The translations under genes and the position numbers were made by a program. A DNA stretch of 64,000 bases from Actinoplanes sp040639655 (GTDB lineage: Bacteria; Actinomycetota; Actinomycetes; Mycobacteriales; Micromonosporaceae), in NCBI RefSeq assembly GCF_040639655.1, contig NZ_JBFAAI010000021.1:62001-126000 (forward strand), in the 5' to 3' direction. Shown piece by piece: positions 55,271 through 63,413 of the stretch (position 1 is its first letter; each line of letters starts with the position of its first letter). The notes under the pieces are model-generated. The model worked only from the letters and a program-made list of their open reading frames with translations. It had not been told where the DNA came from and did not search any database.

Positions 55271-55692
55271 GTGATCGGGAAGATCGATTGGGGTACGCCC
55301 GCGGCCGCCCACACCACCGGGTACTGCTCCAGATCCACGTCGACCAGCGTCCGCACCGGCTTCGGATGCCCCAGCGGGGCGACCCCGCCGATCGCCTGGC
55401 CGGTGTGCCGGCGCACGAACTCCGGCGTCGCCCGGCGTAGCTTCGACACCCCCAGCGCGGCGGCCACCTTGGCCGTGTCGACCCGGTGCGCGCCCGACGT
55501 CAGCACCAGCAGCGGCTCACCGTCCGCGTCGAAGATCAGCGAATTGGCGATCTGCCCGACCTCGATGCCCAGAGCGGCCGCCGCCGCGGCTGCGGTGTGC
55601 ACGGCCGCGTCGAGGATGACGATCTCGGCGGCGTCCGAGCCGGCCGACGTCAACGCGTCCCGCACCGCGATCACATTCGGATGGTTGTGCAT
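55219..55692 (-). CDS. YbaK/EbsC family aminoacyl-tRNA deacylase
   Basis: 157 residues. GQIANSLIFDADGEPLLVLTSGAHRVDTAKVAAALG holds the conserved Lys, followed by GQAIGGVAPLGH, typical of YbaK/ProX. Hydrolyses mischarged tRNA, such as Cys-tRNAPro, in trans. Its tail is the source of the tandem copies downstream. Confidence 0.88.
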   Translation of the reverse strand: MHNHPNVIAVRDALTSAGSDAAEIVILDAAVHTAAAAAAALGIEVGQIANSLIFDADGEPLLVLTSGAHRVDTAKVAAALGVSKLRRATPEFVRRHTGQAIGGVAPLGHPKPVRTLVDVDLEQYPVVWAAAGVPQSIFPITYAELVRVTSGTPAEVA

Positions 55693-55734
55693 CCGAACAT
55701 TCTGCGTCCCGGCCCCCGCACCGGGACATCGTGC

Positions 55735-56544
55735 CTACGGTCGCGTGGCGGCGACGCTGGCCTCCCACAGCCGGGCGGCCAGCTCCGGGTCCCCGGCGTG
55801 CGCGGCCGTGCCGGACAGCCGGTGACCGGCGTAGTAGCCGCCGTTCACCAGCTCCGCCTCCGGGGCGGTGGCCAGCCACACCAGCAGCTCACCGGCTTTC
55901 TCCGGAGTCACCAGGAACGGCGCGAACCGGTAGAAGAACCGGGTCACCCGATCGGCACCGAAGTTCGTCCGCACCACACCCGGATGAAAGGACACGCTGA
56001 ACACATCGGGCCACCGGCGGGCCGCCTCCGCGGTGAACAGGATGTTCGCCGACTTGCCCGCGCCGTACGCCTGCCAGGAATTGAAACGCTCCGGATCACC
56101 GGCCAGCGCCTCCGGGTCCGGGCGGCCGCGATGATGCGCGCGGGATGCGGTGTTCACCACCCGGGAACCGGTCAACCGCTCCCGCAGAAGGTTCGTGAGC
56201 AGGAACGGGGCCAGATGATTGCTCTGCATCGTCGCCTCGAAGCCGTCCCCGGTCCGCCGGAACCCGTCGACCATGCCACCGGCGTTGTTCGCCAGCACGT
56301 CGATCCTCGGGCAGGCGGCCAGCAGTTCCCCGGCCAGCGCCCGGACGTCGTCGAGCCGCTCGAAGTCGGCCCGGAGAACCATCGGCTCACGCCCGCCGCC
56401 CGCCGTCCGCACCGCAGCCGCCGCCGCGGCCAGCCGGCCCGGATCCCGCCCGACCAGAACCACCTCGTCACCGCGAGCGGCGAACTGCTCAGCAGCCGCC
56501 AGACCCACACCCGAACTGCCCCCGGTAACCACGACCGTCGCCAT
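55735..56544 (-). CDS. Short-chain dehydrogenase/reductase
   Basis: 269 residues from ATG 56544; a TACGAT -10 box 7 bases before supports it over ATG 56553. Cofactor loop GGSSGVG, NNAGG, Ser in NTASRA, and YGAGKSAN catalytic Tyr/Lys. Resembles the retinol dehydrogenase-like SDR group. Substrate unknown; not part of the carotenoid operon. Confidence 0.88.
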   Translation of the reverse strand: MATVVVTGGSSGVGLAAAEQFAARGDEVVLVGRDPGRLAAAAAAVRTAGGGREPMVLRADFERLDDVRALAGELLAACPRIDVLANNAGGMVDGFRRTGDGFEATMQSNHLAPFLLTNLLRERLTGSRVVNTASRAHHRGRPDPEALAGDPERFNSWQAYGAGKSANILFTAEAARRWPDVFSVSFHPGVVRTNFGADRVTRFFYRFAPFLVTPEKAGELLVWLATAPEAELVNGGYYAGHRLSGTAAHAGDPELAARLWEASVAATRP

Positions 56545-56551
56545 GTCACCC

Positions 56552-56557
56552 ATCGTA
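56552..56557 (-). promoter_or_regulatory. -10 box of a leaderless SDR promoter
   Basis: Minus-strand TACGAT ends 7 bases before ATG 56544. Confidence 0.45.
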
Positions 56558-56607
56558 TTCACGATCGTCCCCGTGCGGCCCTCGCCGGCCCGTTCCACTC
56601 ACCTTTT

Positions 56608-56693
56608 CCACTCGCCGCCGCCTTCTCCGCGATGTTGTGAGGGTGCGGCTGCGGCCGGGGTGCAACCTCACAACATCGTCTGGCTGCGAGTGG
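56608..56693. repeat. 86-bp imperfect palindrome between the SDR and DUF6153-like genes
   Basis: Outer arms CCACTCGC (56608) and GCGAGTGG (56686); inner arms CGATGTTGTGAGG (56630) and CCTCACAACATCG (56666), 13 bp perfect, around a 23-base GC-rich loop. A long structure in a divergent promoter region. Confidence 0.7.
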
Positions 56694-56767
56694 TGGTGGT
56701 GGGTCTTCGCGGCTTTTACGCATTTTGGGTGGCGGCCGTGTCTTGAGGGCGACCGGATCGGTGTGGG

Positions 56768-56773
56768 TACGGT
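56768..56773 (+). promoter_or_regulatory. -10 box of a leaderless promoter
   Basis: TACGGT ends 7 bases before GTG 56781. Confidence 0.4.
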
Positions 56774-56780
56774 GATCGGT

Positions 56781-57437
56781 GTGTGGATCAAGGTGAGCGG
56801 TGCGGTGTCGCGCCGGGCGGCCTGGTGGCTGCTGCTCACCTGTACGGTGATCGGCCTCACCTCGATCCACACTCTCGGGCACGGGCCACTCTCGTCCGTT
56901 CTGCACACCGCGCAGTCCTCGGTTCCTGTCGCCTCTGGGGCCGGGAATGCGCATGCCGTTCGGTCGTCCGTCGAGTTGCGGGATGCGGCGGGGTATATGC
57001 CGGCCGGCGGGCCGTCGGCGGGGTTGCCGAGTGCGGGGTTGCCGAGTACGGCGGGGGATGCGCTCGGCGGCTTGGTTGCGGCTGGTCCGGTGGATGAGGT
57101 GAGGGCTGCGCCTCACGTCGATCTCTTCGACGGCCGTCCGGGGCGGGACGGGGCTTCGTGCGAGCGGGCTGGGTGTTCCGGGGACGGTGGGCGGCATGGC
57201 GGGCATGGCGGGGGCGGCGGGCATGGCGGGGCTGTGTGGAACGTCTGCCTGGCGGTGCTCGCCGGTCTGACCGTGCTTCTCCTGCCGGGGTGGCTTCTGC
57301 TGCTTCTGCTGCGCGGGCGGAACGGTGGCCGGGCGGGTCGCCGTGCAGCGAACACCGGTGGCCGGACGACACGTGCTTCGCCTCGAACTGCCGGTGTCGG
57401 GTTACGGCTGGCCTCGGTGTCGGTGTCGCGCATATAG
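56781..57437 (+). CDS. DUF6153-like exported protein
   Basis: 218 residues from GTG 56781; other in-frame GTGs are possible. Two hydrophobic segments (AAWWLLLTCTVIGLTSIH and VWNVCLAVLAGLTVLLLPGWLLLLL) with a His/Cys/Gly-rich loop between them (CERAGC...HGGHGGGGGHGG). This shape, next to DUF305, is common in actinobacteria and fits a metal-related envelope protein. Function unproved. Confidence 0.6.
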   Translation: MWIKVSGAVSRRAAWWLLLTCTVIGLTSIHTLGHGPLSSVLHTAQSSVPVASGAGNAHAVRSSVELRDAAGYMPAGGPSAGLPSAGLPSTAGDALGGLVAAGPVDEVRAAPHVDLFDGRPGRDGASCERAGCSGDGGRHGGHGGGGGHGGAVWNVCLAVLAGLTVLLLPGWLLLLLLRGRNGGRAGRRAANTGGRTTRASPRTAGVGLRLASVSVSRI

Positions 57438-57484
57438 CGGGAGGCTTTCGCCCCGTTCATCCGTACGCTGACAAAAGGACTTTG

Positions 57485-58090
57485 ATGTTGATGAAACGAA
57501 TGATGCCGCGCTGTGCAGTCATGGGTGCCGCCCTGGTTCTCACCTTCGCCGTCGCGGGATGCGGCGGTGGACACACCTCCGGGCACTCCGCGGGTTCCGG
57601 TGCCACGTCCGTCTCGCCCGCGGTCTCCGGCGCCGTCTTCAACGAGACGGATGTGGCGTTCGCCCAGCACATGGTGGTGCACCACCGGCAGGCGATCGAG
57701 ATGTCCGCGCTGGCCCCGGAACGCGGCGGTACCGAGGTCAAGGAGCTCGCGGCCTCGATCTCGGCCGCGCAGGGGCCGGAGATCGCCACCATGACCGGCT
57801 TCCTCGCCGCGTGGGGGCAGCCTGCCCCGGCGGAGGGGGCCGGGCACGGCGGGGAGCACGCGACGATGCCGGGCATGATGTCCGGCGCCGACATGGCGAA
57901 GCTGGCCGCGTCGACGGGGCCGGCGTTCGACGAACTGTTCCTCACCATGATGATCGACCACCACACGGGTGCGATCACGATGGCTCGTGGTGAGATCGAC
58001 GGCGGCGCCAACCCCGCAGCCAAGGCCCTCGCCTCGAAGATCGTCGCCGATCAGCAGTCGGAGATCGCCGAGATGCAGGCGATGCGGTAA
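57485..58090 (+). CDS. DUF305 lipoprotein
   Basis: 201 residues from ATG 57485 with AAGGA upstream. Lipobox FAVAGC; two His-rich helices QHMVVHHRQAIEMS and MMIDHHTGAITMA, the hallmark of DUF305. The family is linked to copper handling outside the cytoplasm. 47 bases downstream of the DUF6153-like gene, so an operon is likely. Confidence 0.88.
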   Translation: MLMKRMMPRCAVMGAALVLTFAVAGCGGGHTSGHSAGSGATSVSPAVSGAVFNETDVAFAQHMVVHHRQAIEMSALAPERGGTEVKELAASISAAQGPEIATMTGFLAAWGQPAPAEGAGHGGEHATMPGMMSGADMAKLAASTGPAFDELFLTMMIDHHTGAITMARGEIDGGANPAAKALASKIVADQQSEIAEMQAMR

Positions 58091-58148
58091 CCCTTCCGCT
58101 CCGGACGGACACGGGCGGCCGGGCATCACCCGGCCGCCCGTGCGCTTC

Positions 58149-58625
58149 TCAGTGAGCGTGGTGCTGATGTGTCACCGCGTGTCCCTTGCCCCGGCTGATC
58201 AGCCAGCGGTTCACCGGCACCGTCAGTACGAACGCCACCGCCAGCGCGAAGGCGAGCGAGGCCCAGAACACCGGGCTGGCCAGGCCGGCTTCCATGGCGC
58301 CCGGCACGGTGAGCATGACCGCGTTGTCGATGATCTCCATGACGGCGATCGACACGGTGTCGGCGGCGAGGGCGAGTTTCAGCGCGGTACGGAAGTCGAT
58401 GCCCGACCGCCGCAGCGGGCGCATCGTCAGCGCGTAACCGAAAAGGAACGCCAGCGCGACCGCGAGCACCACGGTGGGGCCGGCGGACCAGCCCAGTGCG
58501 GTGCCGATCACCATGCCGAGCACCTCGCCGATGGCGCAGCCGGTGAGGCAGTGCAGTGTTGCCTGAACGGCCGTCCGCCACGATGCCGCTGACCCGTGTC
58601 CGGTGTGGCCGGTGCTGTGAATCAT
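58149..58625 (-). CDS. DUF4396 membrane protein
   Basis: 158 residues from ATG 58625 with AAGGAGG upstream. Four hydrophobic segments and conserved GCAIGEVLGMVIG, with His at both ends (HSTGHTGHG, HQHHAH). Role unknown; the CsoR-type palindrome in its promoter suggests copper control, matching its DUF305 neighbour. Confidence 0.83.
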   Translation of the reverse strand: MIHSTGHTGHGSAASWRTAVQATLHCLTGCAIGEVLGMVIGTALGWSAGPTVVLAVALAFLFGYALTMRPLRRSGIDFRTALKLALAADTVSIAVMEIIDNAVMLTVPGAMEAGLASPVFWASLAFALAVAFVLTVPVNRWLISRGKGHAVTHQHHAH

Positions 58626-58658
58626 GGGGTGCCTCCTTCGATACTTCCTGACTCCACC

Positions 58659-58675
58659 ATACCCCCCGGGGGTAT
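58659..58675. promoter_or_regulatory. CsoR-type (copper) palindrome before the DUF4396 gene
   Basis: ATACCCCC, one C, GGGGGTAT: perfect 17-bp palindrome with G tracts as in CsoR boxes. Lies 34 bases before the ATG. Confidence 0.75.
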
Positions 58676-58719
58676 CTGTGGGAAGGATGCCGGCACCCGG
58701 CCGCCTGTGACGTGAGTCG

Positions 58720-58735
58720 TCGATCATCCGTTCGA
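58720..58735. promoter_or_regulatory. LexA-like box 1
   Basis: TCGATCATCCGTTCGA, one base off the actinobacterial SOS consensus TCGAACnnnnGTTCGA. Confidence 0.7.
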
Positions 58736-58803
58736 AAAAGGTGGTGGGAGGGGCGTCGAAGGTTGCGTTTTTGTCGGAGGGGGGTGTTAGTCTCTGCAGT
58801 AGT

Positions 58804-58819
58804 TAGAACGGATGTTCGA
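58804..58819. promoter_or_regulatory. LexA-like box 2
   Basis: TAGAACGGATGTTCGA, one base off the SOS consensus; placed just after the -10 box, where bound LexA would block transcription. Confidence 0.75.
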
Positions 58820-59189
58820 AAGGGTGTCCGTTCAGCTCCGGGGGCGTGTTTCGCGGCATGCCTCCCGGGTGCGGCGCCCGCGAAGTGCCGCACGCGTGGT
58901 CCGGGCATTCGCGGGTCCGGGCCTCGTTCAAGGCAGGCCGTCGCTCGCCGCCCCCGACCCCCGGTGGCGGGCGACGGACCCGCCGGCGGCGCCGGCCGGG
59001 TGTGGTGTGGGGAAGCTTCGCACCAGGCCGGCTTGCCGTCGGGCGACCCCCGCGGGTCGTCCACCGGGGCTCCGGCCGCCCGTTGGAGCCCCGGTTCCGG
59101 CCCTGCCGATGCGGCATGCTGCGTCTTCCTCCGCAGCGATCGGTTCGACCCACCAACGTCGGATGCGGAACAAGCGAGGAGAAACGACG

Positions 59190-59852
59190 ATGGCGAGCAC
59201 CACGGCCCCGGGCCTCACGGCGGCTCCCGCTCCGGCACACGCCGGCCCGGCCCCAGCCACCGGCCCCACGCGTGTCCCGGCCCCGGCTGTCGGTCCTGCC
59301 CGTGTCCCGGCGCAGGCCGGAGGCCCCGCCGGTGTCCCGGCCCCGGCTGCCGGCTCCACCCGTGTCCCGGCACAGACCGCGGGCCCCGCTCGTGTTCCGG
59401 CGCAGGCCGCCGGTGGGTCCCGTGCGGAGGCGCCCACGGTCCCGGCGCACATGCTGCCCCACCGGACTCCCTCTCAGCTGCTGTCGATCGCGCGGCAAGG
59501 CCTGACCGAGGCGGCGAACACCGCGCCCGACGGCCTGCGCTACGCGACAGCCCACCTCGCCGCTCTGCGCGCGGCCGCGGCTCTCCTCGCCGCCCGTGCG
59601 CGGCCATCGGCTTCGGGCCGCCGGGCCAAAGCGACAAGTGCCTGGTCACTCCTGGTCCTGGTGGCGCCCGAGTTCAGCGACTGGGCCGGCTATTTCGCCC
59701 TCGGCGCCAGCAAGCGCGCGGCCGCGGAGGCGGGCATCCCGCACGTGGTGACCGCTCGTGAGGCCGACGACCTGCTCCGGGCCGCCGAACAGTTCGTGAC
59801 CGTGGCGGAGTCCTCCCTCGGTCTGTCCTACCAGCCGCCACTCGCCGCATGA
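59190..59852 (+). CDS. SAV_6107-type HEPN domain protein of the mutasome cassette
   Basis: 220 residues from ATG 59190 with AGGAGA upstream. Residues ~25-75 are five 10-residue repeats; the rest is a helical HEPN-like domain (SQLLSIARQGLTEAA, RYATAHLAALRAAAALLA, ADDLLRAAEQFVTVAE). The family is repeatedly found beside actinobacterial imuA'/imuB/dnaE2. A role in the SOS mutasome is inferred from position. Repeat array is unusual. Confidence 0.75.
   Translation: MASTTAPGLTAAPAPAHAGPAPATGPTRVPAPAVGPARVPAQAGGPAGVPAPAAGSTRVPAQTAGPARVPAQAAGGSRAEAPTVPAHMLPHRTPSQLLSIARQGLTEAANTAPDGLRYATAHLAALRAAAALLAARARPSASGRRAKATSAWSLLVLVAPEFSDWAGYFALGASKRAAAEAGIPHVVTAREADDLLRAAEQFVTVAESSLGLSYQPPLAA
59271..59420 (+). 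repeat. In-frame 30-bp minisatellite, 5 copies
   Basis: Units start at 59271, 59301, 59331, 59361 and 59391 with CGTGTCCCGG. Encodes RVPAPAVGPA-type decapeptides. Confidence 0.9.
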
Positions 59853-60309
59853 CCAGCCCCGGGATCCCGGTGACCCGGCCGCCCTCTCGCGGTGGGTGAC
59901 CCCGGCGCTCGGGCCGTGCGTCTCCTGCCGGCTTCGGGTGGCCATGTCTCCGATCCGGAGGAGCGCTGACCGTTCCCGGTCGCCGGACTTTCCCTCCTTC
60001 CCGCTGGACGGCTCCTATGCCGCCCACTGAGGCGACGTCCGGGCTCGAGTGCTCCTCAGGGGGTTGTGGCAGCCGTGCGCTGCCGGCCGGGCTCACGGCA
60101 GGAGGTCGTGCTCGCGGCAGGAGGTCGTGCTCGCGGCAGGAGGTGCCGTGCTCGCGGCAGGGGGTGGTTCGTGTGACCTGGTCGGTCCGGAAGTGCCGGG
60201 CCGGCAGGGGGACCGGACGGCGTCGGCGGTGGGCGGCCCCGGGCATCGGCGCGGTGGCCGGCTGTAACCGGTGGGCCGCCGTGTGGTGGTGCTGAAGGAG
60301 TCCGGCCGC
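59853..60309. other. 457-base gap between HEPN and ImuA' genes
   Basis: No convincing gene; a 16-codon ORF overlapping the HEPN stop is too short to call. Contains the repeat of Shine-Dalgarno-like units at 60091-60168. May be the leader of a second transcript or a lost gene. Confidence 0.5.
60091..60168 (+). repeat. Four tandem 19/21-bp units carrying AGGAGGT-like sequences
   Basis: GCTCGCGGCAGGAGGTCGT repeats at 60091, 60110, 60129 and 60150; the first three carry GGCAGGAGGT, a strong ribosome binding sequence, without a long ORF after each. Confidence 0.8.
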
Positions 60310-61587
60310 GTGACGGGGGTTGCCGTTCGGTGGTGCTTGACGGGGAGCAACAGAGCGGGGCATGACGTGGCAGGGCGCATGATCAGTGGTGCGACCGCCC
60401 TCGCGGGACTGGTCCGGACGGCCACCGGCACCGACGAGCCCGGCGTGGACCGGATGCTGCCGGTGGCGGCCGAGCTGAGCGGGCTGTTGCCGGGGCGCGG
60501 GTTGCGCCGCGGCGGAACCATCGCCGTCGCGAACGGGCCGGGCCGTCCGCCCGGCTCTCACCATCAGGCCGGCTCTCACCAGCAGGCCGGGTCCTACCGG
60601 CAGGCCGACTTCCGGCGGCCGGCCGGTGTGCATCAATGGGCTGACGGGGCAGTCGCCGGCCCGGGGACGGCCACCGGCCGCGGGGCAGTCGCTGGTCCGG
60701 GGACGACCACCGGTCGGGGCAAGGCCGCTGATTTCGGTATGGCGGCAGGTCCGGTGACGGCGGCCGGTGGGAGTACGTCGCTCATGCTGGCGTTGCTCGC
60801 CGCCGCGTCACGGAACGGGTCCTGGTGTGCTGTTGTCGGGATGCCGTCGCTGGGCGCGCTCGCGGCCGCCGAGAGCGGCATCGTGCTGGAACGGCTCGCG
60901 CTCGTCCCGGATCCGGGGCCGGACTGGCCCACCGTGGTCGCCGCCCTGATCGACGGGGTGGACATCGTGGTCACGGCGGTACCCGGTCCGGTGTCGTCGT
61001 CGATCATCAGCCGGCTGGCAGCCCGGGCCCGGCAGCGGGGAAGTCTGCTGGTGCCGTTCGGCGACTGGTCCGGCGCGGATGTGACCCTCCGGATCGGCGG
61101 CGGCCGGTGGGAGGGGCTCGGCGCCGGGCGGGGACGGTTGCGCCGCCGTGAGGTCACCGTTCTGGCCCAGGGCCGGGGCGCTGCCGCTCGCCCTCGGCAG
61201 ATCACCATGTGGATGCCCGGTGTCTCGGTGCGTCCCGCCGGCATTCCGGCGGCCCCACAACGTGTCGGGGAGGCCGCTTGGCTGCCGTCGTCGCCTCGTT
61301 TCGGGGAGCCCGCGTCGCTGTCGTCGTCGCCTCGTTTGGGGGAGGCCGCGCCGCTGCGCAGTGTCGGCGGGGCCTCGCCGCGGGCCCGTTCCGTGCCCGG
61401 GCCGTCGCCGGCCGGGGAACCGGGCCGGCTCCGGGCCGCCGCTGATCAGCCTGCGCTGCCGGGAACTGACGAGCCTCTCCGGAACCGGGCCGATGCCGCG
61501 CCGGAGAACGGTGAGCACACGGGGTCACCGGCGATGCCGGAGCGGGCTCCGGGAGTCTGCCCGCCACGGACCGGGCGGGGGGCGTGA
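60310..61587 (+). CDS. ImuA'-like RecA-fold mutasome protein
   Basis: 425 residues from GTG 60310 with AAGGAG upstream. RecA-like core in AAGGSTSLMLALLAAASRNGSWCAVVGMPSLGALAAAESG and LVPDPGPDWPTVVAALIDGVDIVV. The ATP-binding P-loop Lys is absent (GGSTS), so it is probably non-catalytic. A ~60-residue repeat region interrupts the fold before this segment, and a Pro/Ser-rich tail follows. Stop overlaps the ImuB start. Confidence 0.78.
   Translation: MTGVAVRWCLTGSNRAGHDVAGRMISGATALAGLVRTATGTDEPGVDRMLPVAAELSGLLPGRGLRRGGTIAVANGPGRPPGSHHQAGSHQQAGSYRQADFRRPAGVHQWADGAVAGPGTATGRGAVAGPGTTTGRGKAADFGMAAGPVTAAGGSTSLMLALLAAASRNGSWCAVVGMPSLGALAAAESGIVLERLALVPDPGPDWPTVVAALIDGVDIVVTAVPGPVSSSIISRLAARARQRGSLLVPFGDWSGADVTLRIGGGRWEGLGAGRGRLRRREVTVLAQGRGAAARPRQITMWMPGVSVRPAGIPAAPQRVGEAAWLPSSPRFGEPASLSSSPRLGEAAPLRSVGGASPRARSVPGPSPAGEPGRLRAAADQPALPGTDEPLRNRADAAPENGEHTGSPAMPERAPGVCPPRTGRGA
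60553..60717 (+). repeat. In-frame tandem repeats inside the ImuA' gene
   Basis: Three 18-bp units (GGCTCTCACCATCAGGCC-type) at 60553-60606 and two 36-bp units (GGGGCAGTCGC...) at 60646 and 60682. A further 36-bp pair lies at 61282 and 61318. Confidence 0.85.
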
Positions 61588-63398
61588 TGGAGTCGGCGGT
61601 TCGTACGTTGCTGGTCTGGTGTCCGGACTGGCCGGTCGTCGCGGCCGAGATCGTGGCGGGTGTGATCGCCTCGGAGCCGGTCGCGGTGTTCTTCGGCAAC
61701 CGGGTTCTGGCGTGCTCGGACGCGGCCCGGCGCGAAGGGGTGCGGCGAGGACTGCGGAGGCGGGAGGCGCAGGGACGCTGCCCGCAGCTGGTGGTGGTCG
61801 AGCACGATCCCGGCCGGGACGCCCGGGCCTTCGAACCGGTGGTGGCGGCGGTCGAGGAGGTGGTGGCCGGGGTCGAGGTGCTCCGGCCGGGGGTGTGCGC
61901 CGCCGCGGTGCGGGGGCCGGCCCGGTATTTCGGCGGCGAGGAGATCGCTGCGGAGCGGATCGTCGAGCAGGTGGCGCTGGCCTGTGCGGTGGAGTGCCAG
62001 ATCGGGATCGCCGACGGAGCGTTCGCCGCCGGGATCGCGGCCCGGACCGGGCGGATCGTGGAGGCCGGGCAGAGCCGGGAGTTCCTGTCGTCCGTACCGA
62101 TAGGGGCCCTTGAGGAACCGGTCCTGACGGATCTGCTGAAGCGGCTCGGTGTGGTGACCCTCGGGGATTTCGCGGCGTTGCCGCCGGGGGACGTGCTGAC
62201 CCGGTTCGGGTTCGAGGGGGCGCTGGCGCACCGGCTGGCCTCCGGTGGGGACACCCGGCCGCTCGCGGTGCGTAAGCCGCCGCCGGACCTGGCGGTGGAG
62301 GAGACCTACGACGAGGTACTGGACCGGGTGGACGTGGCGGCGTTCGCCGGCCGGGTGCTGGCCGAACGGCTGCACGAGCGGCTTGCGGCGCACGGGCTGG
62401 CGTGCACCCGGCTCGGGATCGAGGCGGTGACCGCGGACGGGCAGGAACTGTTCCGGGTGTGGCGGCACGACGGGATGCTGAGCTCCGCGGCGATCGCCGA
62501 GCGGGTGCGGTGGCAGCTGGACGGCTGGCTGACCGGGGCGCGGCGCGGGCGGATGGAGCAGCCGACCGCGGGGCTGGTGCGGTTGCGCCTGGTACCGGAC
62601 GGGGTGCTGGCCCATGTCGGGCTGCAACCCGGGTTGTGGGGTGAGGCGGGGGACGGCCGGGAGCGGGCGCACCGGGCGTTCAGCCGGGTGCAGGGCCTGC
62701 TCGGACCGGAGGCGGTGCTGACCCCGGTGCTCGGCGGCGGGCGGTCGGCGGACGACCAGGTGCGCCTGGTGCCGTGGGGGGACGAACGGGCGCCGGAACG
62801 GCCGTCGGCGGAGCGGGCCGAGCCGATCCCCGGGATCGAGACGGTTCCGCTGCTGAGTCCCGGGCTGACGCTGGTCGGCGACGGCGGACCGGAGACGAAC
62901 GGGCTGACGCTGGTCGGCGACGGCGGGCCGGCGACGAATGGGCTGACGCTGGTCGGCGACGGCGGGCCGGCGACGAACGGTCAGATGGTGATCGGCCGGC
63001 AGGAGGGTTTCACGATGATCGAGGTGGGTGCGGCCCGGAAACGGCGGCGGGTGGCCCGGCCAGCCCCGCTGCCACCGTGGCCCGGGCGGCTGCCGAAGCC
63101 GTCCCCGGCCGTGGTGCCGGCGCATCCGCTTCCGGCGGCGGTGTTCGACGAGGCCGGCGACCCGGTGGGGGTCACCGCCCGGCTGGAGCTGACCGGCGCG
63201 CCGGCGACGCTCCGGATCGACCGTCGCGAACCGGTGGCGATCACCGGCTGGGCCGGGCCGTGGCCGGTGGACGAACGCTGGTGGGCGCCCGGCGAGGCGC
63301 GGCGCCGGGCCAGGTTCCAGATGCTGCTGGCCGACGGGCGGGCGCTGCTGCTCTCGCTGACCGGCGGTCACTGGCTGGTGGAGGCGTTCTATGACTGA
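61584..63398 (+). CDS. imuB: ImuB, catalytically inactive Y-family polymerase-like protein
   Basis: 604 residues from GTG 61584 (ATG 61587 also possible). Y-family fold: N-terminal LVWCPDWPVVAAE replaces the metal-binding DxDxFF, then the palm and little-finger regions with LGVVTLGDFAALPPGDVLTRFG. ImuB bridges DnaE2 and the beta clamp in the mutasome. A 3 x 13-residue repeat (GLTLVGDGGPATN) sits between the core and the C-terminal region. Confidence 0.92.
   Translation: MMESAVRTLLVWCPDWPVVAAEIVAGVIASEPVAVFFGNRVLACSDAARREGVRRGLRRREAQGRCPQLVVVEHDPGRDARAFEPVVAAVEEVVAGVEVLRPGVCAAAVRGPARYFGGEEIAAERIVEQVALACAVECQIGIADGAFAAGIAARTGRIVEAGQSREFLSSVPIGALEEPVLTDLLKRLGVVTLGDFAALPPGDVLTRFGFEGALAHRLASGGDTRPLAVRKPPPDLAVEETYDEVLDRVDVAAFAGRVLAERLHERLAAHGLACTRLGIEAVTADGQELFRVWRHDGMLSSAAIAERVRWQLDGWLTGARRGRMEQPTAGLVRLRLVPDGVLAHVGLQPGLWGEAGDGRERAHRAFSRVQGLLGPEAVLTPVLGGGRSADDQVRLVPWGDERAPERPSAERAEPIPGIETVPLLSPGLTLVGDGGPETNGLTLVGDGGPATNGLTLVGDGGPATNGQMVIGRQEGFTMIEVGAARKRRRVARPAPLPPWPGRLPKPSPAVVPAHPLPAAVFDEAGDPVGVTARLELTGAPATLRIDRREPVAITGWAGPWPVDERWWAPGEARRRARFQMLLADGRALLLSLTGGHWLVEAFYD
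62862..62978 (+). repeat. In-frame 39-bp minisatellite in imuB, 3 copies
   Basis: Units start at 62862, 62901 and 62940, differing by a few bases. Encodes GLTLVGDGGPETN/ATN. Confidence 0.9.
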
Positions 63399-63413
63399 CC
63401 GAGGGGGCCGGTG

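Larger units (their letters stand above)
58626..59189. other. 564-base gene-free stretch
   Basis: Holds the DUF4396 ribosome binding site and CsoR-like box on its left, two LexA-like boxes and a TAGTCT -10 box (58788-58793) in the middle, and about 390 bases of apparent mRNA leader before the HEPN gene. The leader reads open in frame from 58812, but no conserved segment is seen, so it is called untranslated. Confidence 0.55.

Noticed and set aside
58812..59189. N-terminal extension of the HEPN protein from ATG 58812
   Set aside because: In frame but low complexity, Arg/Pro-rich, without conserved segments; the ATG 59190 has AGGAGA. Left as leader, with some doubt.
59849..59899. 16-codon ORF overlapping the HEPN stop (ATGA)
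   Set aside because: Too short and without any supporting signal apart from the overlap.
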